Source: Fulvivirga aurantia (GTDB lineage: Bacteria > Bacteroidota > Bacteroidia > Cytophagales > Cyclobacteriaceae). From it: 17,387 nucleotides of DNA. Position 1 is the stretch's first letter, and each line of letters starts with the position of its first letter. This document shows positions 15,888 through 17,387 of the stretch, in pieces. The stretch is taken from the NCBI RefSeq assembly GCF_009711475.1, contig NZ_SMMD01000916.1, forward strand, positions 1 to 17,387, written 5' to 3'. A program made the translations under genes and the position numbers. The notes under the pieces were generated by a model. That model had not been told where the DNA came from. It searched no databases and worked only from the letters and a program-made list of their open reading frames with translations.

Positions 15888-16574
15888 ATGAAATGTCTTT
15901 TCCTCATAGCAATATGTAGCCTCACTTTTATTCAGGCTTCTGTCGCCCAATTATCAGATAGTACTTTAATTGCCGTAACAGGTCGTATTATAGATAAGAC
16001 GAATGAGGAACCTGTAGATGGAGCCAGAATCAAATATGAAAGCTTGCCCTACGGAAGTAAAATAGGGGTCTTTTCCGGCTCAACTTTTACTTTTAATATG
16101 GAAGATGGTAATGACTACATCCTGGTAGTTGAGGCTGATGGCTACGCCCCTTACAGTCAAACATTGAAGTCAAGTGATGCTGTAAATCAGGAAATAGCTG
16201 TAGTCATAGAATTACAGCCCAATGGCATAAACAGACTCATTAGGTTAGATAAATTGATTTTCGGATTGGGCAAAGCAAAAATATCTGAAGAGTCTTATGA
16301 AGAGCTTAATGCATTGGTAAAAATGCTAGAATCGAGTCCTACCATGCAAATACAACTTGAGGGCCATACTGATTTTCGTGGCAATGAAAGAGCGAATATG
16401 AAGCTGTCTGAAGATCGGGTAGATGCCGTAAAAAACTATCTTGTTAAGCAGGGTATCGACAGACGAAGAATTAGAACGAAGGCATTTGGCGGTACGCAGC
16501 CTTTAAGTCGTGGCTCAGATGATGAATCGAGAACTCAAAATCGCAGAGTAGAAGTTCGAATCCTTTCTAACTAA
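15888..16574 (+). CDS. Short OmpA-family protein (CRD plus OmpA domain)
   Basis: This protein repeats only the last two domains of the preceding gene. A signal peptide (MKCLFLIAICSLTF, cleavage likely at SVA|Q, residue 21) is followed by a carboxypeptidase-regulatory-like domain (about 27-110, VTGRIIDKTNEEPVDGARI) and an OmpA peptidoglycan-binding domain (about 118-228). The OmpA domain has GHTDFRGNERANMKLS with the conserved Asp, the conserved Arg in LSEDRVDAV, and the typical end NRRVEVRIL. The usual FDFDKA entry strand is changed to IFGLGKA. The ATG at 15888 puts a Lys directly after Met and lies 10 bases after the previous stop. An in-frame ATG at 15870 overlaps the preceding gene by 8 bases and would add six residues; it is also possible. 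The spacing suggests an operon with the larger protein. The two proteins have clearly diverged, so this is a domain-level paralogue and not a recent duplicate. Its stop overlaps that of the convergent gene. Confidence 0.9.
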   Translation: MKCLFLIAICSLTFIQASVAQLSDSTLIAVTGRIIDKTNEEPVDGARIKYESLPYGSKIGVFSGSTFTFNMEDGNDYILVVEADGYAPYSQTLKSSDAVNQEIAVVIELQPNGINRLIRLDKLIFGLGKAKISEESYEELNALVKMLESSPTMQIQLEGHTDFRGNERANMKLSEDRVDAVKNYLVKQGIDRRRIRTKAFGGTQPLSRGSDDESRTQNRRVEVRILSN

Positions 16575-17387
16575 TAAAGAGAAACCACCCCTTTATCATT
16601 CATCACTGGTATCTTAGAAAGATATTGTCTCTTATTTTGTGGAGTAAGTGAATTATCGGCAAGAAGAGCCTGACTCAATACCAAGCCAAATTCATCAAGT
16701 CTTTCTGATTCGTAAAATATACCGGCTTTCTCATACAAATCAACTGATCGCTTAAGCTCTCCGTTATTAAAAGCGTCAACCGAACGGTTGTAATATTGTA
16801 ACCCAGCCAAACCAGCCATGTCAACTGTATTATTTAATCTCACAGCAAAGCTATATTCATCAGCTTTCCTTTGTGTGTTATTGCCATCTGTGTAGTCTGC
16901 CAGTCTTTCAGCTATTTCTCTTTCGCTAGTAATAAATCCATTAATCGGGTCAGTAGATTCAAGAAGAATTGTGCTGCCATTATCTAAAATGATCTTAAGA
17001 TAAATATGGTAGTTAGTTTCTACAACCTTAAAATCTACATTAAGACCATTTAAAAGTAGTGCGTAAAAAGTCGTACCACTTAAGCAATCATATTGTCCGT
17101 CACTTAAAGTTTGATGTAGCGTACTGAAAGGCACATAATTCTTGAGGACTTTTCTATGCACTTTATAAAAGAGTTTAGAAAAGAACATTTGTTCATTTCT
17201 ATTCTTCTCCATTTTAAGTCCAAACTCGCTGATCCAAAGATTCACTAGTTCCTTGTGCTGTATCAATAAGTCTTTGGTCACATTTTCGTCAGATACATAA
17301 TGCAACGCCTGATCGTAATTCTTTTCCTGTAGAATATGGAGCAGAACTTCTTCTTCAGCTTCCGAATGAAAAGAAACCTCCTGCTTC
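16571..17387 (-). CDS. Transglutaminase-like protein with TPR-like helices, 5' end outside window
   Basis: The frame is open from its TAG stop to the window edge (271 visible residues), so the true start lies beyond 17387. A TTG at 17305 could be read as a start, but the 27 codons upstream of it are also open and protein-like, so it is probably internal. In visible-residue numbering, Cys101 in YDCLSGTTFYALL, His127 in TNYHIYLKI and Asp146 in LLESTDP are spaced like the Cys-His-Asp triad of transglutaminase/SirB1-type folds. The hydrophobic pattern between them (two alpha/beta elements) also fits. After residue 185, YYNRSVDAFNNGELKRSVDLYEKA looks like a TPR helix pair. The substrate, location and whether it is a peptidase, transglutaminase or inactive cannot be told. 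It is convergent with the OmpA gene, sharing 4 bases of stop codon. Confidence 0.7.
   Translation of the reverse strand, partial: KQEVSFHSEAEEEVLLHILQEKNYDQALHYVSDENVTKDLLIQHKELVNLWISEFGLKMEKNRNEQMFFSKLFYKVHRKVLKNYVPFSTLHQTLSDGQYDCLSGTTFYALLLNGLNVDFKVVETNYHIYLKIILDNGSTILLESTDPINGFITSEREIAERLADYTDGNNTQRKADEYSFAVRLNNTVDMAGLAGLQYYNRSVDAFNNGELKRSVDLYEKAGIFYESERLDEFGLVLSQALLADNSLTPQNKRQYLSKIPVMNDKGVVSLY

Overview
The window looks like a chromosomal segment of a member of the Bacteroidota, probably a Cytophagales-like marine or soil bacterium. Four lines of evidence support this. Several genes are characteristic of the phylum: a propeller/CRD/OmpA protein with PorE-like architecture, a patatin-plus-barrel protein, and a full-length DsbD with a long charged linker. 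All four clear signal peptides end in A|Q. A TAnnTTTG-type promoter box is present and there are no obvious Shine-Dalgarno sequences. Base composition is moderately AT-rich. No rRNA, tRNA, CRISPR array, phage gene or intact transposase was seen. Most of the window is conserved core sequence.

Region 1 (1-7438, minus strand) is a nitrogen-assimilation block read in the order amt, gltB, gltD. Amt would import ammonium. GltB and GltD form NADPH-dependent glutamate synthase, which makes two glutamates from glutamine and 2-oxoglutarate. gltB and gltD are 2 bases apart and gltB lies 121 bases after amt. The most notable feature of the window is here: amt is interrupted by a single in-frame TGA (6830-6832) between two perfectly conserved halves in the same frame. 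It is a very recent nonsense mutation, a sequence error, or, less likely, recoding. A probable interspersed-repeat fragment lies downstream of gltD at the left edge.

Region 2 (7439-7738) is the divergent intergenic region between amt and dsbD. It carries a good Bacteroidota-type promoter candidate for dsbD and a -7 box candidate for amt.

Region 3 (7739-16574, plus strand) is a run of envelope genes: full-length DsbD (thiol-disulfide reductant transport), a MepM-like M23 peptidase whose last zinc ligand is Cys instead of His, and a perfect intrinsic terminator. These are followed by a secreted patatin phospholipase fused to an outer-membrane barrel, a four-domain PorE-like OmpA protein, and a short OmpA protein that repeats only its two C-terminal domains. 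These genes do not form one pathway, but all act in the periplasm, peptidoglycan or outer membrane.

Region 4 (16571-17387, minus strand) is the 3' part of a gene running off the right edge. It shows a transglutaminase-like Cys-His-Asp pattern and TPR-like helices, and its stop codon overlaps the stop of the last OmpA gene.
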